A stretch of DNA of 52,696 nt from positions 1-52,696 of the forward strand of contig NZ_CANRMB010000026.1 of the NCBI RefSeq assembly GCF_947631635.1. Direction: 5' to 3'. The first letter of the stretch is position 1. The number at the start of each line of letters is the position of its first letter. The stretch comes from an uncultured Dysosmobacter sp. GTDB lineage: Bacteria > Bacillota > Clostridia > Oscillospirales > Oscillospiraceae. Of the stretch, positions 25,951 to 34,628 are shown in pieces. The notes beneath the pieces are model-generated. The model ran no database searches and was not told the origin of the DNA. It saw only the letters and a program-made list of their open reading frames with translations. A program made the translations under genes and the position numbers.

Positions 25951-26724
25951 TTATTTCCGGTCCTCCCGGATGAGCCGCCGCAGGGCCTCGATGGCGACCT
26001 GGATGGGCTTTTGGATGGTGTTGGTGGGATAGACATCCGCACTGTTGCGCTTGGAGACGGAGCCGTCAAAATTGGTGGCAGAGACCATGACGGTACCGGT
26101 GCGGACCCCCAGGCTGGCGCCGGTGAGGAAGAGGGTGGCCTCCTCCATGGAGGTGCACACGGCGCCGCCCCGCACGTAGCTGTTCCAGCGGTGGATCAGC
26201 TCGTCCGATATGGGCTTGGTCTCCGGCTCGGTCTGGGTGTAGAAGGAGTCCTTGGTGATGCTCACGCCCACGGCGGTGTGGAAGCCCAGGGCAACGGAGC
26301 TCTCCTCCAGGCACTTGAGGATCTGATAGTTGGGGACGGCAGGGAACTCCATGGGCAGGTAGTGGCGGCCGGTCCCTTCCATACGGACCGTGCCGCAGGG
26401 AACTACGATATCTCCGCACTGCACATCCTGGCAGGTGGAGGCGCAGGTGCCGACCCGGATAAAGGTATCCACGCCGCACTTGTGGAGTTCCTCAATGCAG
26501 ATGGCGGCGGAGGGACCGCCAATGCCGGTGGAGGTCACGGTGATGCGCTCGCCGTCCAGGGTGCCCTCCCAGGTGGTGAACTCCCGCTTCCGGGTCACCA
26601 GATGGGGATTTTCCAGGTGTGCCGCGATCAGCTCGCACCGGTCCGGGTCTCCGGGGATGATGGCGTAGCGGCCAACCTCGCCCTTACACAGATTCACATG
26701 CAGCATTCTGATATTCTCTGACAT
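25951..26724 (-). CDS. udp: Uridine phosphorylase
   Basis: Splits uridine with phosphate into uracil and ribose-1-phosphate. The 257-residue protein has the nucleoside phosphorylase I pattern: YAIIPGDPDRC (near residue 20), VTSTGIGGPSAAICIEEL (near 62), IRVGTCAS (near 89) and the ribose-binding SMEEATLFL (near 190). AAAGGAAG precedes the start. It is a single-gene unit with its own promoter. The neighbouring importer could in principle carry a nucleoside, but the two are transcribed in opposite directions. Confidence 0.9.
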   Translation of the reverse strand: MSENIRMLHVNLCKGEVGRYAIIPGDPDRCELIAAHLENPHLVTRKREFTTWEGTLDGERITVTSTGIGGPSAAICIEELHKCGVDTFIRVGTCASTCQDVQCGDIVVPCGTVRMEGTGRHYLPMEFPAVPNYQILKCLEESSVALGFHTAVGVSITKDSFYTQTEPETKPISDELIHRWNSYVRGGAVCTSMEEATLFLTGASLGVRTGTVMVSATNFDGSVSKRNSADVYPTNTIQKPIQVAIEALRRLIREDRK

Positions 26725-26765
26725 GATACATTCTTCCTTTCTTTTGTGTTTCCTGTGACAACACT

Positions 26766-26795
26766 ATATTACTCCGGAGGACAGGGCCCTGTCAA
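26766..26795 (-). promoter_or_regulatory. udp promoter with perfect palindrome
   Basis: On the minus strand: TTGACA (26790-26795), an 18-base spacer and TAATAT (26766-26771). A perfect 14-bp palindrome, GACAGGGCCCTGTC (26780-26793), overlaps the -35 and spacer, and a smaller one (CTCCGGAG, 26772-26779) adjoins it. The position suits a repressor site. Confidence 0.6.
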
Positions 26796-26814
26796 TCCCG
26801 GCTGAATCAGGTCC

Positions 26815-26843
26815 TTGTTTTGGACGATTCCGTATGGTATCCT
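26815..26843 (+). promoter_or_regulatory. Probable promoter of the alpha/beta hydrolase gene
   Basis: TTGTTT (26815-26820), a 17-base spacer and TATCCT (26838-26843), about 30 bases before the ATG. Confidence 0.5.
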
Positions 26844-26874
26844 GGACTCAATCAGAATTTGCGGGAGTAATGAC

Positions 26875-27501
26875 ATGAAACAAATATACGTACATGACCT
26901 GGGACAGACCCCGGACAGTTGGGGAAGAACAGTTGCACAGTTAGCGGCAGCAGAGAACAGTGTGTGCCCTGATCTATCGGAAATGGTTCGCGGGAATGAA
27001 GCTTCTTACAAAAACCTTTATGCCGCCTTTTCAGATGTTTGCAGCAAGGGTGAGGAGCCTATTGATTTATGCGGTTTGTCACTCGGCGGTGTGCTGGCTT
27101 TGAATTATGCCATGGATCATCCCGAAAAAGTAAATTCTCTGGTGCTGATTGCCGCGCAATACAAGATGCCTAAAAAATTGCTGCAGTTCCAGAATATGAT
27201 CTTTCGCGTTATGCCAAAGTTCATGTTCCAGAAAGTGGGATTCACAAAGACTGCGTTTCTCCATCTGTGTAAAACAATGATGGAGTTGGATTTCAGCAAG
27301 TCGCTGGAAAAGGTCGTTTGCCCCACCCTGATCATTTGCGGTGAAAAGGATTCTGCAAATAGAGATGCATCTGTAGAAATGGCTCACATTTTAGGAAATG
27401 CGGAGCTTCAAATCATAAGTGGGGCAGGGCATGAGGTCAATCTTGAAGCACCAGAAAAACTGGCAGAAGTACTTCAGCGCTTTTACTCCAGGATCGGATA
27501 A
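26875..27501 (+). CDS. Alpha/beta hydrolase
   Basis: Predicted serine hydrolase or esterase of 208 residues. The nucleophile elbow is GLSLGG (near residue 70), the likely acid is in CGEKDSANRD (near 160) and the catalytic His is in GAGHEVNLEAPE (near 183), so the triad looks intact. ATG 26875 has GGGAG at 8 bases; a longer frame from 26815 starts inside the promoter. Base composition is clearly lower in GC than its neighbours, which suggests a separate origin. Substrate unknown. Confidence 0.85.
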   Translation: MKQIYVHDLGQTPDSWGRTVAQLAAAENSVCPDLSEMVRGNEASYKNLYAAFSDVCSKGEEPIDLCGLSLGGVLALNYAMDHPEKVNSLVLIAAQYKMPKKLLQFQNMIFRVMPKFMFQKVGFTKTAFLHLCKTMMELDFSKSLEKVVCPTLIICGEKDSANRDASVEMAHILGNAELQIISGAGHEVNLEAPEKLAEVLQRFYSRIG

Positions 27502-27833
27502 CCTCCCATCTATCAGGCAGCCTTATTTTGATACTGTCTGATTTATTTTGGAAAAATCTCTGTTTCTTTGCTCAAGAACTTCTTAAGTCGTCCAAAGTCA
27601 ACTGGTATTTTGCGCAGGGACCGTATAGGGCCTGCCGTATGTTCCCACCGGCTTGCATAGATCGATCAGAGGATATCGGGCAAAACGGCAAGAATTTCAG
27701 GGAAAATTCTATATTGGAGCAAAAAGTCATCCCGCAAATGCTTGCGCTCCAATTTTTGAGACTTTTTGATTTCAAACAGTTTCCACTTGGTTAATCGATT
27801 TCGGAGACGATTTCCTTTTCAATCCGGATCATC
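27502..27833. other. Non-coding stretch after the hydrolase gene
   Basis: About 330 bases of lower-GC sequence with no convincing gene. Open frames on both strands (27528-27794 plus, 27572-27775 minus) lack ribosome sites and recognisable domains. TTGGAGC and GCTCCAA form a loose hairpin (about 27713-27761) before TTTTT, a possible weak terminator. It may be an intergenic repeat; copies elsewhere in the genome would show that. Confidence 0.35.
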
Positions 27834-27862
27834 TTGACAGAAAAAGACGGAGGCTGTATATT
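27834..27862 (+). promoter_or_regulatory. pfkA promoter
   Basis: TTGACA (27834-27839), 17 bases, TATATT (27857-27862). The leader is about 100 bases. Confidence 0.75.
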
Positions 27863-27966
27863 CAATTCAACTGGTTTCCATGCGTGGAGCGAACCTGCTG
27901 CCACAGGCCGTTTCCAATGATCCGTATGGTGGCCGCCGCATTTATAGAACAGCATGGAGGAGTCAT

Positions 27967-28977
27967 ATGGAGAAACAGGTAAAGCGTATCGGCGTTTTGA
28001 CCAGCGGCGGAGACGCGCCGGGCATGAACGCGGCGGTCCGCGCGGTGGTGCGGACCGCTGTGGGCAGCGGTGTGGACTGCATCGGCATCCGAAGAGGCTG
28101 GAATGGACTGATCAACAGCGATTTTGTCCACATGGATGCGTCCAGCGTCAGCCATATTATCGACAAGGGCGGCACGATGCTTTACACCGCCCGCAGTGAG
28201 GAGTTTCGGGAGGAGAGCGGCCGGGCCAAGGCGCTGGCCACCTGCAGGCTCCTGGGTCTGGACGGCATCGTTGCCATCGGCGGCGACGGTACCTTCCGGG
28301 GGGCTCTGGCCCTGTCCAGACAGGCAGCTGCGGCGGGCCACCGCCTGCAGGTGGTCGGCATCCCCGCCACCATCGACAATGACATCGGATGCTCCCACTA
28401 TACCATCGGCTTCGACACCGCCTGCAATACGGCCATCGCGTGTATCGATAAGCTGCGGGACACCATGCAGTCCCATGAGCGCTGCTCTGTGGTGGAGGTC
28501 ATGGGGCGGCACGCCGGATATCTGGCGCTGTATGTGGGCATCGCCGTGGGCGCCACGGCGGTCCTGATCCCCGAGCATGAGATCGACTTTGACCGGGACA
28601 TCGTGGAGAAGATCCGCCGGGCCCGTCTCACCGGTACGACCCACTATATGATCGTAGTGGCCGAAGGCGCCGGCAGCGCGTTGGAGATCAGCAGGCGTAT
28701 CCATGAGGAGACCGGCATCGATCCCCGTGTCACCGTGCTGGGTCATATCCAGCGGGGCGGCACGCCTTCTGCACGGGACCGGGAGACGGCCAGCCGCATG
28801 GGCCATGAGGCCGTTATATCGCTGATGGAAAACCGGGGCAACCGCGTCATCGCCACCCGGGACGGACGCATCGTCGATTTGGACATGGAACAGGCGCTGG
28901 GTACGACGAAAACCTTTGAGATGGACCGCTATCAGATTCTGGAGGCCCTTTCCACCAGCAGGAGCGGAGTCCTTTGA
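27967..28977 (+). CDS. pfkA: 6-phosphofructokinase
   Basis: Phosphorylates fructose-6-phosphate, the committing step of glycolysis. The 336-residue protein has LTSGGDAPGMNA (near residue 11), the nucleotide motif GGDGTFRGA (near 102), the catalytic TIDNDI (near 127), MGRHAGYLAL (near 170) and HIQRGGTPSARDR (near 259). GGAGG lies just before ATG 27967, which decides the start. The motif GGDGT points to ATP rather than pyrophosphate as donor, but the residue before TIDND is Ala (PATIDND) where ATP enzymes usually have Gly and PPi enzymes Lys. Confidence 0.92.
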   Translation: MEKQVKRIGVLTSGGDAPGMNAAVRAVVRTAVGSGVDCIGIRRGWNGLINSDFVHMDASSVSHIIDKGGTMLYTARSEEFREESGRAKALATCRLLGLDGIVAIGGDGTFRGALALSRQAAAAGHRLQVVGIPATIDNDIGCSHYTIGFDTACNTAIACIDKLRDTMQSHERCSVVEVMGRHAGYLALYVGIAVGATAVLIPEHEIDFDRDIVEKIRRARLTGTTHYMIVVAEGAGSALEISRRIHEETGIDPRVTVLGHIQRGGTPSARDRETASRMGHEAVISLMENRGNRVIATRDGRIVDLDMEQALGTTKTFEMDRYQILEALSTSRSGVL

Positions 28978-29030
28978 ATACCGCGTGAAAGGGCAGCGGC
29001 GGACGGCGGGAACAGCCGGCATAGAGAAAA

Positions 29031-29070
29031 GGGGACCGCATCTCCCGAAGTGGAGATGTGGTCCCCTTTT
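29031..29070 (+). terminator. Terminator after pfkA
   Basis: 15-bp stem (29031-29045 with 29052-29066, one G-T wobble), loop CGAAGT and TTTT. Confidence 0.85.
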
Positions 29071-29395
29071 ATGGAGAGATAGAAGGGAGATGGGCCGGGG
29101 TGAGCGTTTTACGAAGGAGCTTGCGGTCCTGGAGACAGCGTGCATTGCGATCATAAGCGACATTCCTCCGGAGGTGGATACCCGGTGTTTCCCATGGACA
29201 GCCCGGGACTCCTGCCGGACAGGGGGTTCTGCAATATGAATCCGCCGGAGGTACTCCGGCGGATGGCAGAGGAACCTTGAGGCGGTTGGAGGAGAAGACC
29301 GGTACCCAGTCATGAAGAAGTTTACCTTGCAATCCACAAATTTTCAAAAGGAGGAAGCGCCTTATAGGCGGTTCCTGGATTTATTGCATATAAAA
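29071..29395. other. Intergenic region between pfkA and the ABC operon
   Basis: No gene supported. A perfect 11-bp hairpin (ATCCGCCGGAG, 29240-29250, with 29254-29264) has no T-run. Several short frames lack any domain. Confidence 0.35.
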
Positions 29396-29430
29396 CTGGT
29401 CCCCACTGGCTTCGTGCCAGTGGGGACCAG
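29396..29430 (-). terminator. Terminator of the minus-strand ABC operon
   Basis: Perfect 15-bp stem (29396-29410 with 29416-29430) with a 5-base loop, followed on the minus strand by TTTTA. It lies 10 bases after the last operon gene. Confidence 0.88.
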
Positions 29431-29440
29431 TCGGCTTTCT

Positions 29441-30559
29441 TTACGGAAGAACGCGGACGCAGCGATCGATCAGGGTCATATGGACCTGGTCGCCCTCGGC
29501 GAAGCGCTCTGTCAGCTGGGGGTTGTAGACCTCCACAATGATGGGCTGGTCGCCCAGGATGACCTCGTATTCCACCTTGGCGCCATAGTAGGTGGCGCGG
29601 CTGACCGTGCCGGGCAGGGGGCCCTCCTCCTTGGAGAGCAGAATGGATTCCGGACGGACCGCCAGACAGCAGGCACCGCCCTCCGTGACGCCCGCCATTT
29701 TGCCGGGGGCGGGGATCGAGAAGGTGTGTCTGCCCACGTCCACCAGCGCGGCCTCGCCGTCCCGGCCCTTGAAGGTGCCGTCGATGAAGTTGGCCTTGCC
29801 GATGAAGTTGGCCACGAAGCGGCTGGTGGGCTGCTCGTAGATCTCCATGGGAGAGCCCTGCTGCATGATGTTGCCGTCCTTCATGATGACGACCCGGTCC
29901 GAGATCGCCATGGCCTCGGACTGGTCATGGGTGACGTACAGGGAGGTGATGCCCAGACGCTTCTGCAGGGCGCGCAGCTCGTCCCGCATGCTTTCCCGCA
30001 GCTTGGCGTCCAGGTTGGACAGAGGCTCGTCAAACAGCAGGACGCTGGGCTCGATGACCACGGCGCGGGCCAAGGCCACACGCTGCTGCTGGCCGCCGGA
30101 GAGCTGGTTGGGGAAGCGCTTTTCCATGCCCTTGAGCTGCATCAGCTCCACCACGTCGTTGGTGCGGCGGATGATCTCGTCCTGGGGCAGCTTTTCCACC
30201 CGCAGGCCGTAGGCGATGTTCTCCCAGATGTTCATGTGGGGGAACAGGGCGTAGCTCTGGAACACCATGGAGATGCCCCGCTTGTTGGGGGGGATCTTCG
30301 CCACATCCCGCTCGCCGATGAAGATATTTCCGCTGGTGGGATACTCAAAACCGGAGATCATGCGGAGGGTGGTGGTCTTGCCGCAGCCGGAGGGACCCAG
30401 CAGCGTCACCATCTCGCCGTCCTGGATCTCCAGGTCGATGTGGTTCACCGCCACGAAGTCCTTGCCGGTATCGGGCTGCTGGAAGATCTTAGTAACATCC
30501 TTTAAGATCACGCCGGAACTCTTCTTGCTGAAAGCCGGCTTTTCGTGTTGATTGCTCAT
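29441..30559 (-). CDS. ABC transporter ATP-binding protein (AfuC/FbpC/PotA type)
   Basis: Cytoplasmic ATPase of a binding-protein-dependent importer. The 372-residue protein has Walker A GPSGCGKTT (near residue 55), Q-loop FQSYALFP, signature LSGGQQQR (near 150), Walker B VLLFDEPLSNLD (near 170), H-loop THDQSEA and a C-terminal TOBE-like domain. Its start overlaps the end of the permease gene by four bases, so the two are translationally coupled. It is the last gene of the operon. Confidence 0.93.
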   Translation of the reverse strand: MSNQHEKPAFSKKSSGVILKDVTKIFQQPDTGKDFVAVNHIDLEIQDGEMVTLLGPSGCGKTTTLRMISGFEYPTSGNIFIGERDVAKIPPNKRGISMVFQSYALFPHMNIWENIAYGLRVEKLPQDEIIRRTNDVVELMQLKGMEKRFPNQLSGGQQQRVALARAVVIEPSVLLFDEPLSNLDAKLRESMRDELRALQKRLGITSLYVTHDQSEAMAISDRVVIMKDGNIMQQGSPMEIYEQPTSRFVANFIGKANFIDGTFKGRDGEAALVDVGRHTFSIPAPGKMAGVTEGGACCLAVRPESILLSKEEGPLPGTVSRATYYGAKVEYEVILGDQPIIVEVYNPQLTERFAEGDQVHMTLIDRCVRVLP

Positions 30560-32322
30560 TTCGTTCCCTCCGTTTTCTCAAGTCTGGCCGCATTTTTGGC
30601 CTGGGGCACCTTGGAGCGAGGCGCCAGCAACAAATTGATCAGGGTATTGAAGATGCCGATGAACACCAGCAGGATGACCACCAGCATGGTGACGAAAGCG
30701 GCCGCCTGGCTGTACTTCGCCTGGTCGAACAGGGTGTAGATCTTGCTGGTGACCAGATTCCATCTGGGAGAGACCAGGAAGATGACCGCGCTGACGGCGG
30801 TGATGGCCTTTACAAAGGAGTACACGATGCCGGAGAAGAAGGCGTTGCGCAGCATGGGCAGCGTGATGCGGCGGAAAGAGTAGCCGCTGTCGGCGCCCAG
30901 AATGGTGGAAGCCTCTTCGATGGAGTTGTCGATCTGCAGCAGCGTGGTGGTGCCGGACTCGATGGCCACGGGCATATTCCGGAAGGTAAAGACGATGATC
31001 AGGATCAGGGCCGTGCCGGTGAGGGAGAACTTATGTCCGAACACGTCGATGGAGTTGAAGCCCAGCACATAGCTGATGCCCAGCACCGTGCCGGGGACCG
31101 CGAACATCAGCACGGAGGAGACCTCGATGAACCGCTTGCCGAAATAGTTCCGCTTGGCGGTGATGTAGGCAATAATCATACCCAGCAGGCCGCCGATCAG
31201 CGCGGAGGCCAGACCCAGGACCATGGAGTTTTTCAGGCTGTCCCAGCCATAGGCCAGAGCCCGCTGATATTGCGCCAGGGTGAAGGTGTAATCCCGGCCC
31301 CAGGTGGTGACGAAGGAACCGAATACCACGGTGCCGTAGAACAGAATGATGACCGCGGCCACCACCATGCAGAAGGCGAAAAGAGGCCACTTGATATGAG
31401 GTTCGTTCATCAGCTTCCGGGCCTGGGTGGGCTTGCCGGTGACCGTGACGAAGCTCTTTTTGTTGACCCAGTACTTGTTCAGCAGGAAGGCGACCATGGC
31501 CGGGAGCAGCAGCAGGATCGCCAGAACGGAGCCCTTGCGCATGTCATAGCTGCCGGTGATGATCTGATAGACCTCCACGGACAAGGTGGTAAAGTCGCCG
31601 CCGATGGTGGCGGGATTGGAGAAGTCCTCCAGGGACTGGATGAACACCAGCAGGCAGCCGGAGATGATGCCCGGCAGGGACAGGGGGAACGTGACGGTCC
31701 AGAAGGTTTTCCAGCGGCCGGCGCCCATATTGCAGGCCGCGTCCTCCACGGAGGCGTCGATGGATTCCAGGATACCCGAAAGGGTCATATAGGCGATGGG
31801 AAAGAAGCTCATCACCTGTACTACGATCAGGCTGCCCATACCATACACATCGTTGTCCTTGATGCCCAGCAGCGTATTGGTGATCAGGCCCTGCTTGCCG
31901 AACAGGAAGATGATGGACAGCGAAAGGATGAAGGGCGGGGACAGAATGGGCAGCGTGGCGATTGTTTTCAAAAATCCTTTGCAGGGGACATTGGTGCGGG
32001 TGATGGTAAAAGCAAAGACATAGCCGATAAAGGTGGCGATCACAGCGACGATCAGGCCCAGCAGCATGGTGCGGCCAAACGTCTTGATGTAGCGCGTGCT
32101 GGAAAAGATGGATTGCAGCGTGGCTAGCGAGAAGCCACCCTCTTCCCCCGTCAGGCCAAAGATCAGGACCTTTGCCAACGGATAGATCACAAACAAAAGC
32201 AGAAGAACGATGGTGAGCAGCACCGCCAGCAGCATGACCGGCTGACGCATGATCATCCGCGTCTCATTCCACTTTTTCTCGCGGGCGATCTTTTTCCCGC
32301 TGTTTTCAGAAGATTTTGCCAT
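30556..32322 (-). CDS. ABC transporter permease, two fused domains (AfuB/FbpB type)
   Basis: Membrane channel of the importer. At 588 residues it contains two permease units, each with the EAA-type loop (DASVEDAACNMGAGRWKTFWTVTFPLSLPG region near 185-215, and the EASTILGADSG region near 465). This fused form is typical of FbpB/AfuB-like importers of ferric iron or sugar phosphates. The first 25 residues are charged and cytoplasmic. It follows the binding-protein gene by about 107 bases and overlaps the ATPase gene. Confidence 0.92.
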   Translation of the reverse strand: MAKSSENSGKKIAREKKWNETRMIMRQPVMLLAVLLTIVLLLLFVIYPLAKVLIFGLTGEEGGFSLATLQSIFSSTRYIKTFGRTMLLGLIVAVIATFIGYVFAFTITRTNVPCKGFLKTIATLPILSPPFILSLSIIFLFGKQGLITNTLLGIKDNDVYGMGSLIVVQVMSFFPIAYMTLSGILESIDASVEDAACNMGAGRWKTFWTVTFPLSLPGIISGCLLVFIQSLEDFSNPATIGGDFTTLSVEVYQIITGSYDMRKGSVLAILLLLPAMVAFLLNKYWVNKKSFVTVTGKPTQARKLMNEPHIKWPLFAFCMVVAAVIILFYGTVVFGSFVTTWGRDYTFTLAQYQRALAYGWDSLKNSMVLGLASALIGGLLGMIIAYITAKRNYFGKRFIEVSSVLMFAVPGTVLGISYVLGFNSIDVFGHKFSLTGTALILIIVFTFRNMPVAIESGTTTLLQIDNSIEEASTILGADSGYSFRRITLPMLRNAFFSGIVYSFVKAITAVSAVIFLVSPRWNLVTSKIYTLFDQAKYSQAAAFVTMLVVILLVFIGIFNTLINLLLAPRSKVPQAKNAARLEKTEGTK

Positions 32323-32429
32323 TTGGTTTCCTCCTGTGTTTCGTTGGGGCCGGCCTGTGGAACAGGTCTTGAAAATCCTCCGGCCTTCCCCCTCTGGCGG
32401 GAGGAAGGCCGGGGAAATGGTCCTGGAGA

Positions 32430-33512
32430 TTACTCGGTGGGAGCGGTGGCGATGGCAGCCTCGAACTTCTCGGTGTACTCACTCTTCACGCTGGCGGCCC
32501 AGACGGCGTCATAATCGATGACGGAGACGGAGTCCAGCGTCACCAGACCGTCGGCCACGGGAGCCTTGGTGTTGGTGGGAACACGGAAGGAGTTGTTCTC
32601 AGCGTACAGGCCCTGGCCGGCCTCGGAGCACATCCAGTCGATGAACTTCTTGGCATTCTCCTGCTCGTCGGCGGGGCCGCCCTTGATCAGCGCGGTGGCG
32701 CCGATCTCATAGCCGGTGCCGTCAGAGGGGAAGGACAGCTCGATGGGATAGCCCTCGGCGGTGGGCTGCAGGCCGTCGTGAGAGAAGGTCAGAGCAATGG
32801 CAGACTCGCCCAGGGCCACGGAGTTGGGAGCGGCAGCGCCGGACTTGGTGTACTGGGACATGTTCACGTTCAGCTTGGTCAGGTAATCCCAGACCGCGTC
32901 GTCCCCCTTCAGCTGGACCAGCGTGGCCAGAACGGTGTAGGCGGTGCCGGAGGTGGCGGGGTGCGCCATGATGATCTCACCCTGATACTTGGGGTCCAGC
33001 AGGTCATCCCAGCTGGTGGGATAGTCATAGCCCTTCTCCTCGAACCAGTCCTTGTTGCAGGCAAAGGCGATGGCGCCCACGTAGATGGGGTTCCAGGTGC
33101 CGGTGGGATCGATATAGGTGTCGGGGGTGCTGCTCAGCTCGGGGGACTGATAGGGCTCCAGCAGGCCCTGCTCCTCGGCGGCGATGTAGTTATCGGTGGA
33201 GCCGCCGAACATCAGCGCGGCCTGGGGATTGTCCTTCTCGGCGGCCACACGGGTCAGCATCTCACCGGCGGACAGGCGGATGTAGTTGATTTTGATGCCG
33301 GTCTCTTTCTCAAAGGCGTTGAAATAATAGATGACCTCGGCCTCGGGGAATGCGGTGTAGACAGTCAGTTCGTTGCTGGAGGGAGCCTCCGCAGATGTGT
33401 CGCCGCCGGTGGAGGGGTCCTCAGTCTTCTTGTCGCCGCCGCAGGCGGTCAGGGCCAGCAGCATCACAGCGGTCAGAAGCAGTGCGAATATGCGTTTGGT
33501 GGATTTCTTCAT
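32430..33512 (-). CDS. ABC transporter substrate-binding lipoprotein (AfuA/FbpA-like)
   Basis: Family 1 extracellular receptor of the importer. The signal peptide ends in lipobox LTAC (Cys near residue 24). The mature protein starts NELTVYTAFPEAEVIYYFNAFEKETGI, typical of the iron/thiamine/sugar-phosphate binding group, and includes RVAAEKDNPQAALMFGGS and PATSGTAYT. I do not see the paired tyrosines that bind ferric iron in FbpA, so an organic phosphate or similar anion is more likely. The start follows AAAAGGAG. A phosphatase gene lies directly upstream in the same orientation. Confidence 0.88.
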   Translation of the reverse strand: MKKSTKRIFALLLTAVMLLALTACGGDKKTEDPSTGGDTSAEAPSSNELTVYTAFPEAEVIYYFNAFEKETGIKINYIRLSAGEMLTRVAAEKDNPQAALMFGGSTDNYIAAEEQGLLEPYQSPELSSTPDTYIDPTGTWNPIYVGAIAFACNKDWFEEKGYDYPTSWDDLLDPKYQGEIIMAHPATSGTAYTVLATLVQLKGDDAVWDYLTKLNVNMSQYTKSGAAAPNSVALGESAIALTFSHDGLQPTAEGYPIELSFPSDGTGYEIGATALIKGGPADEQENAKKFIDWMCSEAGQGLYAENNSFRVPTNTKAPVADGLVTLDSVSVIDYDAVWAASVKSEYTEKFEAAIATAPTE

Positions 33513-33588
33513 AGCTTGATTCTCCTTTTCATCCGTTTGGTTTTGGGACTATTTTTGATTCCATGACCTCATGGAAAGGGGAACGGTA

Positions 33589-34626
33589 TCAGGCGTCCAG
33601 ACGGCAGAGCGCCCAGATGGCATTGTGGTCGGACAGCTCCGCGCCGGTAAACGCCTCCAGCGCGGAACCGGGCTTTGCGTAGGTCAGGTCCTCCCTGGCG
33701 GTGGAGACCATATGGCTCTCCGTGGCCGCAGCGCCCTTCAGCAGGATCCAGTCCAGCCGCAGCGGCAGAAAATCGCCGCCCGGCAGGGGCTTGCGGCGGG
33801 TCAGCTTCGGCTCCTCCGGGACGATCTGATACCCGTCCGCCGCGGACATGGGCAGCAGTTCCTCAAAGGAGAAAACATCCTCCAGACAGCGGCGGCGCAT
33901 CTCCGGGTCGGTGGCGATGTCTCCAATGTCCTCCTTGTCCCGGCCATCGAAGGTGTTGGTGTTCAGGTCGCCGCCCAGGATCACCGGCATATCCGGCAGC
34001 TCCCGGCGGACCGCTTCCAAAATCGTCTCCATCTGGACCCGGCGGCCCTCGCCATGGGTGCGGTTCTCCAGGTGGATGGACACCACGCCCAGGGGCCTGC
34101 CGCCGACATCCAGCTGGGCGTATACCGCCAGCCGTCCGCCGATGCGCTTCTGGCGGTCAAAATACCAGTTATATTGCTCCGGCAGGCGGATGACGCCCGC
34201 CCGCGTGATGGGCCAGCGGGAGAATACCGCGTTGCCGTGGAAGCCTTTTTCGTTCTCATCGTTTACCAGCTCGATGAATTCCAGACCCCAGGCGTAGTTC
34301 AATCCAAAGGCCTCCGCCAGTTCCCGGGCGGTGTTCCTGTTGCCGGACCGGGCGCAGCCGTCGTCCAGCTCATTTGCCAAAATCACATCAAAGGGCTGAA
34401 TATCCGGACAGTCCCGCAGGAACTCCTGGATCTCCGCCAGATGGACGCCCCGCTCCATATTGAACATCAGAACGCCCAGCTGTTCCGGCACGACAGCCGG
34501 CGGCGCCACGAAATTATCTGTTTCCGCCTCCGAGAACTGCGGGATGCGGGCCATCACATCGTTTTGACTGTGGGTGTCCAACAGGGCCCCCAGGTTTTTT
34601 CGCTCAGAAAGAGGAATACCTCTCAT
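33589..34626 (-). CDS. Endonuclease/exonuclease/phosphatase-fold hydrolase
   Basis: Metal-dependent phosphoesterase of the EEP superfamily. The 345-residue protein has the fold's motif series: FNMERG (near residue 53), ANELDDG (near 83), GNAVFSRWPI (near 130), GGDLNTNTFDG (near 218) and a C-terminal SDHNAIWAL. No signal peptide, so it acts in the cytoplasm. AAGGAGAGG precedes the start. It begins two bases after the upstream lacI gene ends and precedes an ABC importer, so it probably removes phosphate from the imported ligand. DNA repair is less likely given the operon context. Confidence 0.82.
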   Translation of the reverse strand: MRGIPLSERKNLGALLDTHSQNDVMARIPQFSEAETDNFVAPPAVVPEQLGVLMFNMERGVHLAEIQEFLRDCPDIQPFDVILANELDDGCARSGNRNTARELAEAFGLNYAWGLEFIELVNDENEKGFHGNAVFSRWPITRAGVIRLPEQYNWYFDRQKRIGGRLAVYAQLDVGGRPLGVVSIHLENRTHGEGRRVQMETILEAVRRELPDMPVILGGDLNTNTFDGRDKEDIGDIATDPEMRRRCLEDVFSFEELLPMSAADGYQIVPEEPKLTRRKPLPGGDFLPLRLDWILLKGAAATESHMVSTAREDLTYAKPGSALEAFTGAELSDHNAIWALCRLDA

Positions 34627-34628
34627 AC

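Noticed and set aside
29312..30505. Plus-strand frame of about 400 codons opposite the ABC ATPase gene
   Set aside because: The minus-strand frame has every ABC motif; the plus-strand one has none.
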